Part shown: positions 1 to 8,302 of the stretch, piece by piece | Layout of the letters: each line of letters begins with the position of its first letter | Numbering within the stretch: the stretch's first letter is position 1 | Origin: an uncultured Prevotella sp. | GTDB taxonomy: Bacteria; Bacteroidota; Bacteroidia; Bacteroidales; Bacteroidaceae | DNA: 64,000 nt | Assembly: GCA_946415755.1 (NCBI GenBank) | Contig: CAMKTS010000001.1 | Location: 1 to 64,000 of the forward strand | Reading direction: 5' to 3' | Program-made: the position numbers and the translations under genes | Notes under the pieces: model-generated | Databases searched by the model: none | Told to the model about the DNA's origin: nothing | The model's input: the letters and a program-made list of their open reading frames with translations, nothing else

Positions 1-8
1 CAAAGGTA
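1..8 (-). promoter_or_regulatory. Promoter -7 box for a gene beyond the left edge
   Basis: The complement reads TACCTTTG, which matches the Bacteroidota -7 consensus TAnnTTTG. A GTTG lies 20 nt upstream on the minus strand where TTTG is expected. It would drive a leftward gene outside the window, divergent from the gene starting at 392. Confidence 0.45.
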
Positions 9-57
9 CAACTAAACTACAACTGCTACAACGTGTATTTCAACGGATGCTTACACA

Positions 58-80
58 AAAATCCCGCAGTTTGGGATTTT
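58..80. terminator. Small hairpin, possible terminator
   Basis: An 8-bp stem (AAAATCCC / GGGATTTT) encloses a 7-nt loop. The arms themselves give short A and T runs on both sides, so it could act in either direction. No gene end is visible next to it, so the role is uncertain. Confidence 0.35.
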
Positions 81-105
81 ACTAACTTCCCAAATGTATC
101 ATTCT

Positions 106-127
106 CGCGCGTGCGCGCGTATATATA
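106..127. repeat. Alternating purine-pyrimidine tract
   Basis: Twenty-two bases alternate strictly between pyrimidine and purine, first CG-rich and then TA-rich. A second short CG run lies near 250-260. Such tracts can form Z-DNA; any function here is inference. Confidence 0.6.
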
Positions 128-144
128 GCGAAACGTTTTTTTAT

Positions 145-224
145 GTGACCCTTCTGACCCTTCTGACCCCTAACTCGGTTGCTGTTGAAAGTCTTTTACG
201 GGTCGGATAGGACACAAGGGTCAC
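145..224. repeat. 9-bp tandem array with an inverted partner
   Basis: TGACCCTTC occurs twice and then partially (TGACCCC) from 146 to 170. The inverse, AAGGGTCAC, lies at 216-224 and a related ACGGGTCGG at 199-207. The array can therefore fold back on itself. No ORF of note covers the 1-391 spacer, which otherwise holds the tracts listed here and two divergent promoters. Confidence 0.6.
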
Positions 225-296
225 GTTTTTTTGGCATTAGCTAATACGTACACGCGCGCGAAAAGCGGGAAAAAGTGTTAATTAACACAAATAGGT

Positions 297-328
297 GTTG
301 GAGTTTCAAGGAAAATGTGTATATTTGC
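297..328 (+). promoter_or_regulatory. Promoter of the 859-aa secreted protein
   Basis: A GTTG (-33-like, 297-300) is followed after 19 nt by TATATTTGC at 320-328, a good match to the Bacteroidota TAnnTTTGC box. The start codon follows about 64 nt later, leaving an AT-rich leader. Confidence 0.6.
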
Positions 329-391
329 AGCGGCTAACTATGTAATCCCTAATTAATTACTAATTATACTAATCAAAATTGTTAAAAACTT

Positions 392-2971
392 ATGAAGAAA
401 TTCTTTACTTTAACGATGTTGCTTGTGCTGGCCATGACGGTCAATGCACAGGAGACGTATCGTAAGTCGTGGGACTTCACCAAGTGGAGCGCAACGACAG
501 TGGACAATCTGAAGACTGAGTCGGCCAAAGGTCCTACGACCGGTGCCTGGTCGGATGTGGAGAAGAATACTGCTACTGAGCCTACAGAACAGTCAAAGGA
601 CAACTGCTTCTGGGAGGTGACCGCTCAGGGCAATGCCACTACTCCTGCTACGCTGATGGCCAACGGTGCAGAGATTGAAGAGCTGAAGGGTCTGGGCTAC
701 ACCAATACCACAGCCCGTTCACTGGCTATTGCCGTGAACTATCAGGAACCCAATGCTGCTAGTGATTTTGGTCCTTATAAGGGTGCCAGCTATCTGTGGC
801 TGGGCAGCAAGACCAAGAACTACTTTGTTATTCCCCACGTGGCTCCCGGTACCACCATCAAGATGGGTGTGGAGTCGCATAAACTTACTGATGCCCGTGG
901 CGTTGAGCTTTATATCGGTATTGGTAACAGTGGTACCAAGCTGATGGCTCCTGATGGTAGTGCTGTAGCTGCTCCTACCACTTATGTAGATCAGGAGTGG
1001 CTGGTACCTGCCGAGGGTCTGACAGATACTCCCAACGAGGACGGAACCTTTGATGTCACCATTCGTAACACCAACGGTTGTCACCTCTACTATATCACTG
1101 TCGGCGACGGCGACACCCCCGTGGTTGAGGATGCCAAGAAGGTGGCCTACATCCACAATGGCGGTCTGGACGAGGACTACGCATACGTGATGCTGGGCGG
1201 TGACCAGCGTTTTGACGTTACCGCTATCGACGTAGCTACCGCTCCTACCTATACCAGTCTGACGGAGGCTGGCTATGATGTGGCTGTGATTGCTCCGTCG
1301 GTGACTGCCGAGGGTGCAGCCGCAGTGAAGGGCCTGATTGCCTACTTCCCCGTGGTGAACCTGAATGCCGGTCTCTACAGCGCTTGGCGCTATGGCGATG
1401 CTCTGGCTACTGAGAGCACCGTGCTGACTCCTGCCGACAATATCTATGCCAATGCCATCTTCGAAGGCATCGAAAGCTATGAGTATGCCGGCGGCATCAC
1501 CGCTGTGAAGCTGGGTGCCTACTTCGAGAACGACGACATCCTGGCCAAGGCTGGTGATCATGTGGCCATCCACGCCCACAACCCCGGCCGTAACGCTTAC
1601 TACTATGTGCCCTCTGCCAACATGTCGGAGATGGTATATATGACGCTGATTCCCAACACCGTGCTGGCTGCTGCCAAGACGAAGGCTGACGTGAAGGCTG
1701 CCGGTACTCCCGTCATCACCTTCGCACAGGGCGACGGCGTGTCGACCGTGACCATCGCCTCTGCCAACAGCAAGGACATCTACTACACCACCGATGGCAG
1801 CGACCCGAAGGCTTCGGAGACCATCTACAACGGTCCGTTCGAAGTAACAGCTGCCTGCACCGTAAAGGCATACGCTACTGGTGCCGACGGCTACCTCGAC
1901 AGTGAGGTGGGCGAGAAGGACATCACCATCGCCACACAGGCTGCCGCTCCCACCATCGCTATCGCTCAGGAGGCCGGCAAGTCTACCGTAACACTGAGCA
2001 CTAACGTTGAGGGTGGCAAGATCTACTTCAACTTCAATGGTGCTACGACCGTAGCCCTGTCGCAGGAATATACTGCTCCTGTCGAGCTGACTGAGCCTGC
2101 TACCATCTATGCACTGGTTGCTGCCGAGGGTTCCCTGAACTCCGAGTTGGTGAGCAGCGAGGTGGCCATCGAGGGCTTCAACCGTACCAACGAACTGGCT
2201 CACTTCGATGCCAACCAGACCGACTGGCTCGTTGACAACAGTGAAAATGGTGGCTCCGGCAGTGCTTCTGCATACTACTACTGGGGCAAGAATGCCAATT
2301 CATGGGAAGAGGCAAAGACCATCACCCCCAACAATGCCAATGGCTGGGTGCTGAAGTCTGAAGGACAGGTGCTGACTGGTGAGCTGACGCTGGCTCCCGG
2401 TGAAGGTGTGGGCAATGGTGCTACAGGTCGTTATGCCGAAGAGGCTATCGACTTCATCGAGACTCCGACCAAGGGCGTGATTACTTTCGGTGGCAAGATG
2501 GCTAATACCGAAGAGGCAACTTACTCCTACTCCGGACGTATCGAGAGTACTGACAAGTTCCAGGCTCCGTTCGACGTGGTGGTGATTGCAGGCAATGGTA
2601 ATAGCAGTCCTGTTGATAGCAAGCCCGTTATAGAGATCCAGGTATCTGCCGACGGTTCTACATGGGACAAGGTGGCTGAACTGAACATGGCTCAGACACG
2701 TCGCTATATCAAGCGCACTCGCGTCAGCTACGAAGGTACCGACGAGGTTTATGTTCGTTTGGCTCAGACGGGTGGCGGTTCTTCCGGTCAGGTCTATGAC
2801 ATCTACGTCCGCAATGCAAGCAGCGAAGATCCCACCGGCATCAGCGAACTGGCTACTGAGAAGCTGGCAGGCGCAGCCAATGGCATCATCTACAACATCG
2901 CCGGTCAGCAGGTGACAAAGGCCTACAAGGGTCTGGTCATCATCAACGGCAAGAAGTATATGAACAAGTAA
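392..2971 (+). CDS. Large secreted protein with chitobiase-like domains and a C-terminal sorting-like tail
   Basis: Residues 1-20 form a signal peptide ending near VNA-QE. The middle carries two related beta-sandwich segments: residues about 440-510 contain IYYTTDGSDP, the hallmark of CHB_HEX_C_1 (chitobiase/hexosaminidase C-terminal) domains, and about 518-595 is a diverged second copy. The last 30 residues (IIYNIAGQQV, then a GLVIINGKK stretch) match the C-terminal tail found on many Prevotella secreted proteins and resemble type IX sorting domains. No catalytic domain is recognisable, so it may bind or display rather than hydrolyse. It lies just upstream of the type IX secretion genes but behind its own promoter and terminator, so it is plausibly a substrate of that system rather than a part of it (inference). 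Confidence 0.8.
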   Translation: MKKFFTLTMLLVLAMTVNAQETYRKSWDFTKWSATTVDNLKTESAKGPTTGAWSDVEKNTATEPTEQSKDNCFWEVTAQGNATTPATLMANGAEIEELKGLGYTNTTARSLAIAVNYQEPNAASDFGPYKGASYLWLGSKTKNYFVIPHVAPGTTIKMGVESHKLTDARGVELYIGIGNSGTKLMAPDGSAVAAPTTYVDQEWLVPAEGLTDTPNEDGTFDVTIRNTNGCHLYYITVGDGDTPVVEDAKKVAYIHNGGLDEDYAYVMLGGDQRFDVTAIDVATAPTYTSLTEAGYDVAVIAPSVTAEGAAAVKGLIAYFPVVNLNAGLYSAWRYGDALATESTVLTPADNIYANAIFEGIESYEYAGGITAVKLGAYFENDDILAKAGDHVAIHAHNPGRNAYYYVPSANMSEMVYMTLIPNTVLAAAKTKADVKAAGTPVITFAQGDGVSTVTIASANSKDIYYTTDGSDPKASETIYNGPFEVTAACTVKAYATGADGYLDSEVGEKDITIATQAAAPTIAIAQEAGKSTVTLSTNVEGGKIYFNFNGATTVALSQEYTAPVELTEPATIYALVAAEGSLNSELVSSEVAIEGFNRTNELAHFDANQTDWLVDNSENGGSGSASAYYYWGKNANSWEEAKTITPNNANGWVLKSEGQVLTGELTLAPGEGVGNGATGRYAEEAIDFIETPTKGVITFGGKMANTEEATYSYSGRIESTDKFQAPFDVVVIAGNGNSSPVDSKPVIEIQVSADGSTWDKVAELNMAQTRRYIKRTRVSYEGTDEVYVRLAQTGGGSSGQVYDIYVRNASSEDPTGISELATEKLAGAANGIIYNIAGQQVTKAYKGLVIINGKKYMNK

Positions 2972-2993
2972 CATATTCAATAGAATAGTCATG

Positions 2994-3030
2994 GAGGGGC
3001 AGTCCGCAGGGGCTGCCCCTCTTGATTTTC
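2994..3030 (+). terminator. Intrinsic terminator after the 859-aa protein
   Basis: GAGGGGCAG (2994-3002) pairs with CTGCCCCTC (3013-3021), followed by TTGATTTT. It lies 23 bp past the stop codon and separates the secreted protein from porP. Confidence 0.75.
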
Positions 3031-3077
3031 TGCGCGGCAGGATGCAATAAATCGGGAGATGGTGCGTTATTAATAAC

Positions 3078-4016
3078 GTGCTTAAGCGAAAAATAGTCAT
3101 ATTGTTCGCCCTCTTGTTGTCGGCACAGATGGTGTCGGCCCAGCAGGAGCCAGGCTTCGCCCATTACTGGGCGATGGAACCTTCGTTTAACCCCGGTGCG
3201 GCAGGCAAGGAGTCAAAACTCAACGTGACGGGTGCCTACGCCATGACGCTGACAGGCTTCGAGCACAACCCGCGTACGATGTACGTGGCTGGCGACATGC
3301 CGCTCTACCTGCTACGGAACTACCACGGCGTGGGCCTGCAACTGATGAACGATGCCATCGGACTCTTCTCGCACCAGCGGCTGGCCCTGCAGTACGCCTA
3401 CAAGTTCCGGCTGTTCGGAGGAACGCTGAGTGTGGGACTGCAGCTCGGCATGCTCAGTGAGAGATACAAAGGCAGTGAGCTGGATCTGGACGTGGCCGAG
3501 GACTATGCCTTCACGAAAGCCGATGCCACGGGAGTGGCCTTCGACATCGGTGCGGGCATCTACTATACGCGCGGCCGGTGGTATGTGGGGCTGTCGGCGC
3601 AACACCTCACTGCACCGAACGTAGAACTGGGCGACCGGTCGATTCTCGAGGTGCCCAGAGTGTATTATTTGACGGGCGGATACAATATTAAGCTCCGTAA
3701 TCCGTTCTTAACAATACACCCCTCCGTGCTGGTACGCTACGACGGAGCAGCCTACCGGGCCGACGTGACAGCCCGTCTGCGCTACGCACACGAGAAGCGA
3801 GTGCTCTATATCGGGGTGGGCTACAGTCCCACCAACTCGGTGACGGCACTCATCGGCGGCATCTTCCACGGCATCAGCGTGGGCTACAGCTACGAGGTGT
3901 ACACGTCGAACCTGAAGTTCGGTAACGGCTCGCACGAGCTGTTTGTGGGCTACCAGACGGAACTGAACCTGCACAAGCGGGGGCGAAACCGTCACCAGAG
4001 CGTGAGGATTTTGTGA
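3078..4016 (+). CDS. porP: PorP/SprF family type IX secretion outer-membrane protein
   Basis: A predicted outer-membrane beta-barrel of the PorP/SprF family, which accompanies the type IX secretion motor and cell-surface attachment. A signal peptide (residues 1-22, ending MVSAQQ) is followed by the family's N-terminal motif HYWAMEPSFNPGAAG and then alternating barrel strands to the C-terminus. The start is a GTG at 3078; no upstream ATG is in frame, and it places the signal peptide at the N-terminus. It is the first gene of the porP-gldKLMN run on the same strand, the usual Bacteroidales order. The stop codon is the first TGA of a heptad repeat array filling the gap to gldK. Confidence 0.88.
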   Translation: MLKRKIVILFALLLSAQMVSAQQEPGFAHYWAMEPSFNPGAAGKESKLNVTGAYAMTLTGFEHNPRTMYVAGDMPLYLLRNYHGVGLQLMNDAIGLFSHQRLALQYAYKFRLFGGTLSVGLQLGMLSERYKGSELDLDVAEDYAFTKADATGVAFDIGAGIYYTRGRWYVGLSAQHLTAPNVELGDRSILEVPRVYYLTGGYNIKLRNPFLTIHPSVLVRYDGAAYRADVTARLRYAHEKRVLYIGVGYSPTNSVTALIGGIFHGISVGYSYEVYTSNLKFGNGSHELFVGYQTELNLHKRGRNRHQSVRIL

Positions 4017-4017
4017 A

Positions 4018-4077
4018 CATTGAACATTGAAGATTGAACATTGAACATTGAACATTGAAGATTGAACATTGAACATT
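4018..4077. repeat. Heptad repeat array between porP and gldK
   Basis: About nine tandem copies of TGAACAT or its variant TGAAGAT fill the intergenic space. The porP stop codon overlaps the first unit. Confidence 0.9.
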
Positions 4078-4123
4078 ATATATTACAAATTATAAATTGG
4101 GAGACAAGAAAGTACAAATTGAT

Positions 4124-5620
4124 ATGAAGAAAGGTATCATCATCACATGCTGCGCCATGATGACGCTGGTGCTGTCGGGGTGTATCTTCGGCAAGAAAGT
4201 GGCATCGACGGGCGGTGAAGTGACTGGAGCCAGCGGAAGTGCATTCCGTGAACCGGCTCCCTACGGTATGACGCTCATCAAGCGCGGTCACCTGAAGATG
4301 GGTATCGAGAAGCAAGACTCGCTGTGGGGCAAGCAGACCCCCGTGCGCGACATCTCGGTGGAAGGCTTCTGGATGGACGAGCGCGAAGTGACCAACTCGA
4401 TGTACCGTCAGTTCGTGAACTATGTGCGCGACAGTATCCTGCGCGAACGCCTGGCCGACCCGGCCTACGGTGGCGACGAGACGTACAAGATTGAGGAGGA
4501 CAAGCACGGCAATCCCGTGAAGCCCCACCTGAACTGGCGTAAGTCACTGCCCCGTAAGCCCAACGAGGACGAGCAGCGTGCCTTCGAGAGCCTCTATGTC
4601 ACCAACCCTGTGACGGGCGAGAAGATGCTCGACTGGCGTCAGCTCAACTACCGCTACGAGGTGTACGACTATACGGAGGCCGCCAAGCGCAAGTATCGCC
4701 TGAAGCACGAGGAGCGTGTGCTCAATACCGACATCCGTGAGAATCCCAACGAGCAGATATGGATCTCGAAGGATACGGCCTACGTCGACGAGGACGGCAA
4801 CATCAAGCGCGAGACCATCAACCGACAGTATACGGGAGAGTGGGACTTCCTGAATACCTATATCGTCAATGTCTATCCCGACACGACCTGCTGGGTGAAC
4901 GACTTCCCCAATGCAGAGAACGAGAGCTATATGCGCTACTACTTCACCACGGCAGCATATAACGACTATCCCGTGGTGGGTGTCACCTGGGAGCAGGCCA
5001 ACGCCTTCTGCGCCTGGCGCACGGAGTACCTGCTGCGCGGACTGGGACCGCAGGCACGCTTCGTACAGCGCTACCGCCTGCCGACCGAGGCCGAATGGGA
5101 GTATGCCGCCCGCGGCAAGGACCAGAACGAGTTCCCCTGGGAGAACGAGGATGTGATGTCGGGCAACGGCTGCTTCTTTGCCAACTTCAAACCCGACAAC
5201 GGTAACTATACCAAGGACGGCAACCTCATCACCAGTCGTACCGGAATCTACTCTTCCAACTCCAACGGACTGTACGACATGGCTGGCAACGTGGCAGAGT
5301 GGTGTAGTACCATCTATACCGAGGCCGGTGTGGAGGCGATGAACGACATCAACCCGCAGCTGCGCTATAATGCAGCCCGCGAAGACCCCTACCGGCTGAA
5401 GAAGAAGAGCGTGCGCGGCGGCTCGTGGAAAGACCCGGAGTCGTACATCCGCTCGGCATGGCGCTCGTATGAGTACCAGAACCAGCCGCGAAGCTATATC
5501 GGCTTCCGCTGCGTGCGCAGCCTGGCGAATACCACCAGCGAGAAAGTCAAGGTGACCAAGGCCAGCAAGAAGCCCAAGGCTGTCAAGGCCAAGAGAAAGA
5601 AGAAGTTCCTGTTCTTCTGA
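4124..5620 (+). CDS. gldK: Gliding motility/type IX secretion lipoprotein GldK
   Basis: GldK (PorK) is an outer-membrane lipoprotein that forms the periplasmic ring of the type IX translocon with GldN. The ATG at 4124 is preferred over an in-frame TTG at 4097 because it gives a clean lipoprotein signal with lipobox LVLSGC. The rest is one formylglycine-generating-enzyme-like (SUMF1) domain, with YRLPTEAEWEYAARG, MAGNVAEWC, RGGSW and a final IGFRCVR. In this family the fold is structural rather than catalytic. A lysine-rich tail (KKPKAVKAKRKKK) closes the 498-residue protein. It is followed 39 bp later by gldL. Confidence 0.93.
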   Translation: MKKGIIITCCAMMTLVLSGCIFGKKVASTGGEVTGASGSAFREPAPYGMTLIKRGHLKMGIEKQDSLWGKQTPVRDISVEGFWMDEREVTNSMYRQFVNYVRDSILRERLADPAYGGDETYKIEEDKHGNPVKPHLNWRKSLPRKPNEDEQRAFESLYVTNPVTGEKMLDWRQLNYRYEVYDYTEAAKRKYRLKHEERVLNTDIRENPNEQIWISKDTAYVDEDGNIKRETINRQYTGEWDFLNTYIVNVYPDTTCWVNDFPNAENESYMRYYFTTAAYNDYPVVGVTWEQANAFCAWRTEYLLRGLGPQARFVQRYRLPTEAEWEYAARGKDQNEFPWENEDVMSGNGCFFANFKPDNGNYTKDGNLITSRTGIYSSNSNGLYDMAGNVAEWCSTIYTEAGVEAMNDINPQLRYNAAREDPYRLKKKSVRGGSWKDPESYIRSAWRSYEYQNQPRSYIGFRCVRSLANTTSEKVKVTKASKKPKAVKAKRKKKFLFF

Positions 5621-5659
5621 TTATCAGCAACATCGTATACAGAAACAGACACATAGACT

Positions 5660-6604
5660 ATGACAACATACAGCAAACTGAATGTGATCTATCGCTTACA
5701 GAAGTGGATGGACAGCGTCCCCGGACAGACGTTCCTGAACTATGCCTATAGCTGGGGTGCCTCGATTGTGATCCTCGGTACCCTGTTCAAGCTGACGCAC
5801 CTGCCGGGAGCCAACTTCTTCCTGTTCCTCGGAATGGGAACGGAGGTGTTTGTGTTCTTCATTGCCGCCTTCGACCGTCCGTTCGACAAGACGACCGACG
5901 GCATGGACCTCGACCTGCATCCCATGGAGGAGGGCGAGGGCTTGGAGCCTGCCGTCAGCATGAGTGGCGTTACAGGTGGCGGCGGTACCGTTATCATTAA
6001 TGGCGGCGGTAGCGCAGGCAGGGGAGGTGTCAGCGGGGAAACCGCTGACCGCGAGCCTGTAGGCGGCGGAGTCGTCATTGGCGGCACGGGTGCTTACGGA
6101 GGAGCTGTCATTGGCGGCACCGGTGTTCACGGAGGAGTGACGGGCGGTGATGCCGGCAGGGGAGGCGTCAGCGGGGAAACCGCTGACAGCGAGCCTGTAG
6201 GCGGCGGAGCTGTGGGCGGCGGTGCTGTGGTGGCTGCTGGCGGTGTGGCTGGCGGGGCTGTAGCCGGTGCGGCTGGCGGTAACGAGGCGCTGCCGATGGC
6301 TGAGGAGCTGAAGGATGCCACCACGAACTATATCGAGGAGCTGAACCGCCTGACGGAGATGCTGTCACAGGTATCGGAACAGAGCCAGCGACTGACGCGC
6401 GACTCTGAGGAGATGGAGAACCTGAACCGCACGCTGACGGGTATCAGCCGCGTCTATGAGATGCAGCTGAAGAGTGCCAGCGCACAGATTGGCACCATTG
6501 ACGAGATCAATGAACAGACGCGCCACATGGCCGAACAGATCATGGAGCTGAACCGCATCTACGCCCGCATGATAGAAGCCATGCAGGTGAGGGCAAATAT
6601 TTAA
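5660..6604 (+). CDS. gldL: Type IX secretion inner-membrane motor protein GldL, with a Gly-rich insert
   Basis: GldL (PorL) forms, with GldM, the inner-membrane proton-driven motor of the type IX system. Two transmembrane helices lie at about residues 24-45 and 50-70; the first carries the charged cytoplasmic edge seen in the family. The C-terminal third (about 210-310) is a coiled-coil (EELNRLTEMLSQVSEQSQRL onward). Unusual here is the linker of about 100 residues between them, made almost wholly of Gly, Val and Ala and built by duplication of a 54-bp unit (6017-6070 and 6155-6208). The conserved parts are intact, so the protein is probably functional. Confidence 0.9.
   Translation: MTTYSKLNVIYRLQKWMDSVPGQTFLNYAYSWGASIVILGTLFKLTHLPGANFFLFLGMGTEVFVFFIAAFDRPFDKTTDGMDLDLHPMEEGEGLEPAVSMSGVTGGGGTVIINGGGSAGRGGVSGETADREPVGGGVVIGGTGAYGGAVIGGTGVHGGVTGGDAGRGGVSGETADSEPVGGGAVGGGAVVAAGGVAGGAVAGAAGGNEALPMAEELKDATTNYIEELNRLTEMLSQVSEQSQRLTRDSEEMENLNRTLTGISRVYEMQLKSASAQIGTIDEINEQTRHMAEQIMELNRIYARMIEAMQVRANI
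6017..6208. repeat. 54-bp and 33-bp direct repeats inside gldL
   Basis: Two nearly identical 54-bp units (6017-6070 and 6155-6208) each encode GRGGVSGETAD followed by EPVGGG. Between them a 33-bp unit encoding VIGGTG(A/V) is also doubled. All units are multiples of three and keep the frame. Confidence 0.9.
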
Positions 6605-6607
6605 TGG

Positions 6608-6690
6608 TGTCGAAGTATCGAAATATCGAAGCATCGAAACATCGAATCATCGAAACATCGAAACATCGAAACATCGAAACATCGAAAGAA
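6608..6690. repeat. Octad repeat array between gldL and gldM
   Basis: About ten tandem 8-bp units of the type TCGAAACA fill the 94-bp gap between the two genes. Confidence 0.9.
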
Positions 6691-6698
6691 AATAAAAT

Positions 6699-8264
6699 AT
6701 GGCAATCAAGAAAAGACCGGTTTCTCCGCGCCAGAAGATGATCAACCTGATGTACGTCGTACTGATGGCGATGCTGGCACTGAACGTCTCTAACGAGGTG
6801 CTCAACGGCTTCTCCATTGTGGAGGAGAGCCTGAAGCGTACCACGGCCAGTGCCGCCAAGGAGAACCAGGCCCTATATGATGACTTCTCGGAGCAGATGA
6901 AGAAGAATCCGCAGAAGGTGAAGCTATGGTTCGACAAGTCACAGCAGGTGAAGCAGATGAGCGACTCGCTCTTCAACCTGGCTGCTGAGCTGAAGCAGGC
7001 CATCGTCTATGAGGCCGACGGCAAGGACGGTGACGTGCAGAACATCCGTAACAAGGAAGACCTGGAGGCCGCCAGTCAGGTGATGCTGTCGCCCAGCGGC
7101 GGTCGCGGCAAGGAGCTGTATGATGCCATCAACAGCTACCGCCAGCGCATGCTCACCATGGTGACCGACGACCATCAGAAGCGGATGATTGCCGCGAACC
7201 TTACCACGGAGGTGCCGAAAGACGAGGCTTCGCTGGGTAAGAACTGGCAGGAATACATGTTTGAGTCGATGCCCGCTGCTGCCGCCGTGACGCTGCTGTC
7301 GAAGCTACAGAGCGACGTGCGCTATGCCGAGGGTGAGGTGCTCCACACGCTGGTGTCGAACATCGACGTGAAGGATATCCGCGTCAATGCGCTGAACGCC
7401 TTCGTCATTCCTAACTCGCAGACCATCGTGCGTGGCGACAAGTTCTCTGCCCGTATCGTGATGGCTGCCGTAGATACCACGCAGCAGCCGCAGATCTTCA
7501 TCGGTGGCAAGGAGGTAGACCTGCCCGGCGGTCTCTATGAGACAATAGCCAGTCGCACGGGCGACTTCACGCTGTCGGGCTATATCCAGGTGGAGAATGG
7601 TAACGGCGACCTGCTGAAGCGTGACTTTGAACAGAAATATACCGTGGTAGACCCCTCTGCCACCGTGTCGGCCGACCTGATGAACGTGCTCTATGCCGGC
7701 TATAGCAACCCGCTGAGTGTCTCAGTGCCCGGTGTGCCGGTGAACAAGGTGCAGGCCACGATGACAGGTGGCACCCTGCAGCCTGTGGGTCCTGGCCGCT
7801 ATATCGCCCGTCCTACGGCGGTGGGCCAGAACGTCACCATTACCGTGACGAGTACCAATACCGGCAAGGCCCAGCAGATGGGACAGTTCACCTTCCGTGT
7901 GCGCCGTCTGCCCGACCCGACACCCTATATCGCCATGAAGGATGAGCAGGGCAGTCCCATGCGCTATAAGGGCGGCGGACTGTCGAAGGCGCAGCTGATG
8001 GCTGTCGACGGCATTGGTGCCGCCATCGACGACGGTATCCTCGACATCGCCTTCAATGTGCTGAGTTTCGAGACCGTCTTCTTCGACAATATGGGTAATG
8101 CCGTGCCGATGGTGAGCGATGGTGCCCACTTCTCGGCGCGCCAGAAGGATACCTTCCGCAAGTTGCAGCGCAACCGCCGTTTCTATATCTCACGAGTGAC
8201 GGCAGTAGGTCCCGACGGTATCCAGCGTAAGCTGAATGCCTCGATGGAAGTCATTGTCAAATGA
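6699..8264 (+). CDS. gldM: Type IX secretion motor/periplasmic shaft protein GldM
   Basis: GldM (PorM) couples the GldL motor to the outer-membrane ring through a long periplasmic shaft. The N-terminal cytoplasmic start MAIKKRPVSPRQKMINLMY and the single transmembrane helix (about residues 14-34) are typical. A helical domain follows, and then the beta-rich periplasmic domains running to about residue 520, the usual family length. Its Arg/Lys-rich N-terminus is well conserved. The stop codon overlaps a heptad repeat leading to gldN, and the same-strand order supports one operon. Confidence 0.93.
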   Translation: MAIKKRPVSPRQKMINLMYVVLMAMLALNVSNEVLNGFSIVEESLKRTTASAAKENQALYDDFSEQMKKNPQKVKLWFDKSQQVKQMSDSLFNLAAELKQAIVYEADGKDGDVQNIRNKEDLEAASQVMLSPSGGRGKELYDAINSYRQRMLTMVTDDHQKRMIAANLTTEVPKDEASLGKNWQEYMFESMPAAAAVTLLSKLQSDVRYAEGEVLHTLVSNIDVKDIRVNALNAFVIPNSQTIVRGDKFSARIVMAAVDTTQQPQIFIGGKEVDLPGGLYETIASRTGDFTLSGYIQVENGNGDLLKRDFEQKYTVVDPSATVSADLMNVLYAGYSNPLSVSVPGVPVNKVQATMTGGTLQPVGPGRYIARPTAVGQNVTITVTSTNTGKAQQMGQFTFRVRRLPDPTPYIAMKDEQGSPMRYKGGGLSKAQLMAVDGIGAAIDDGILDIAFNVLSFETVFFDNMGNAVPMVSDGAHFSARQKDTFRKLQRNRRFYISRVTAVGPDGIQRKLNASMEVIVK

Positions 8265-8302
8265 GAAATGAGGAATGAGAAATCAAAATGAAAAATGAAT
8301 AA
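8261..8302. repeat. Heptad-type repeats between gldM and gldN
   Basis: Repeated units of the type AATGAGA and AATGAAA span the gap. The stop codon of gldM and the start codon of gldN both lie within repeat units. Confidence 0.75.

Noticed and set aside
719..2203. Long antisense reading frame opposite the 859-aa secreted protein
   Set aside because: It has no recognisable motif and follows the codon pattern of the sense gene, which has a signal peptide, known domains and a promoter. It is a shadow frame.
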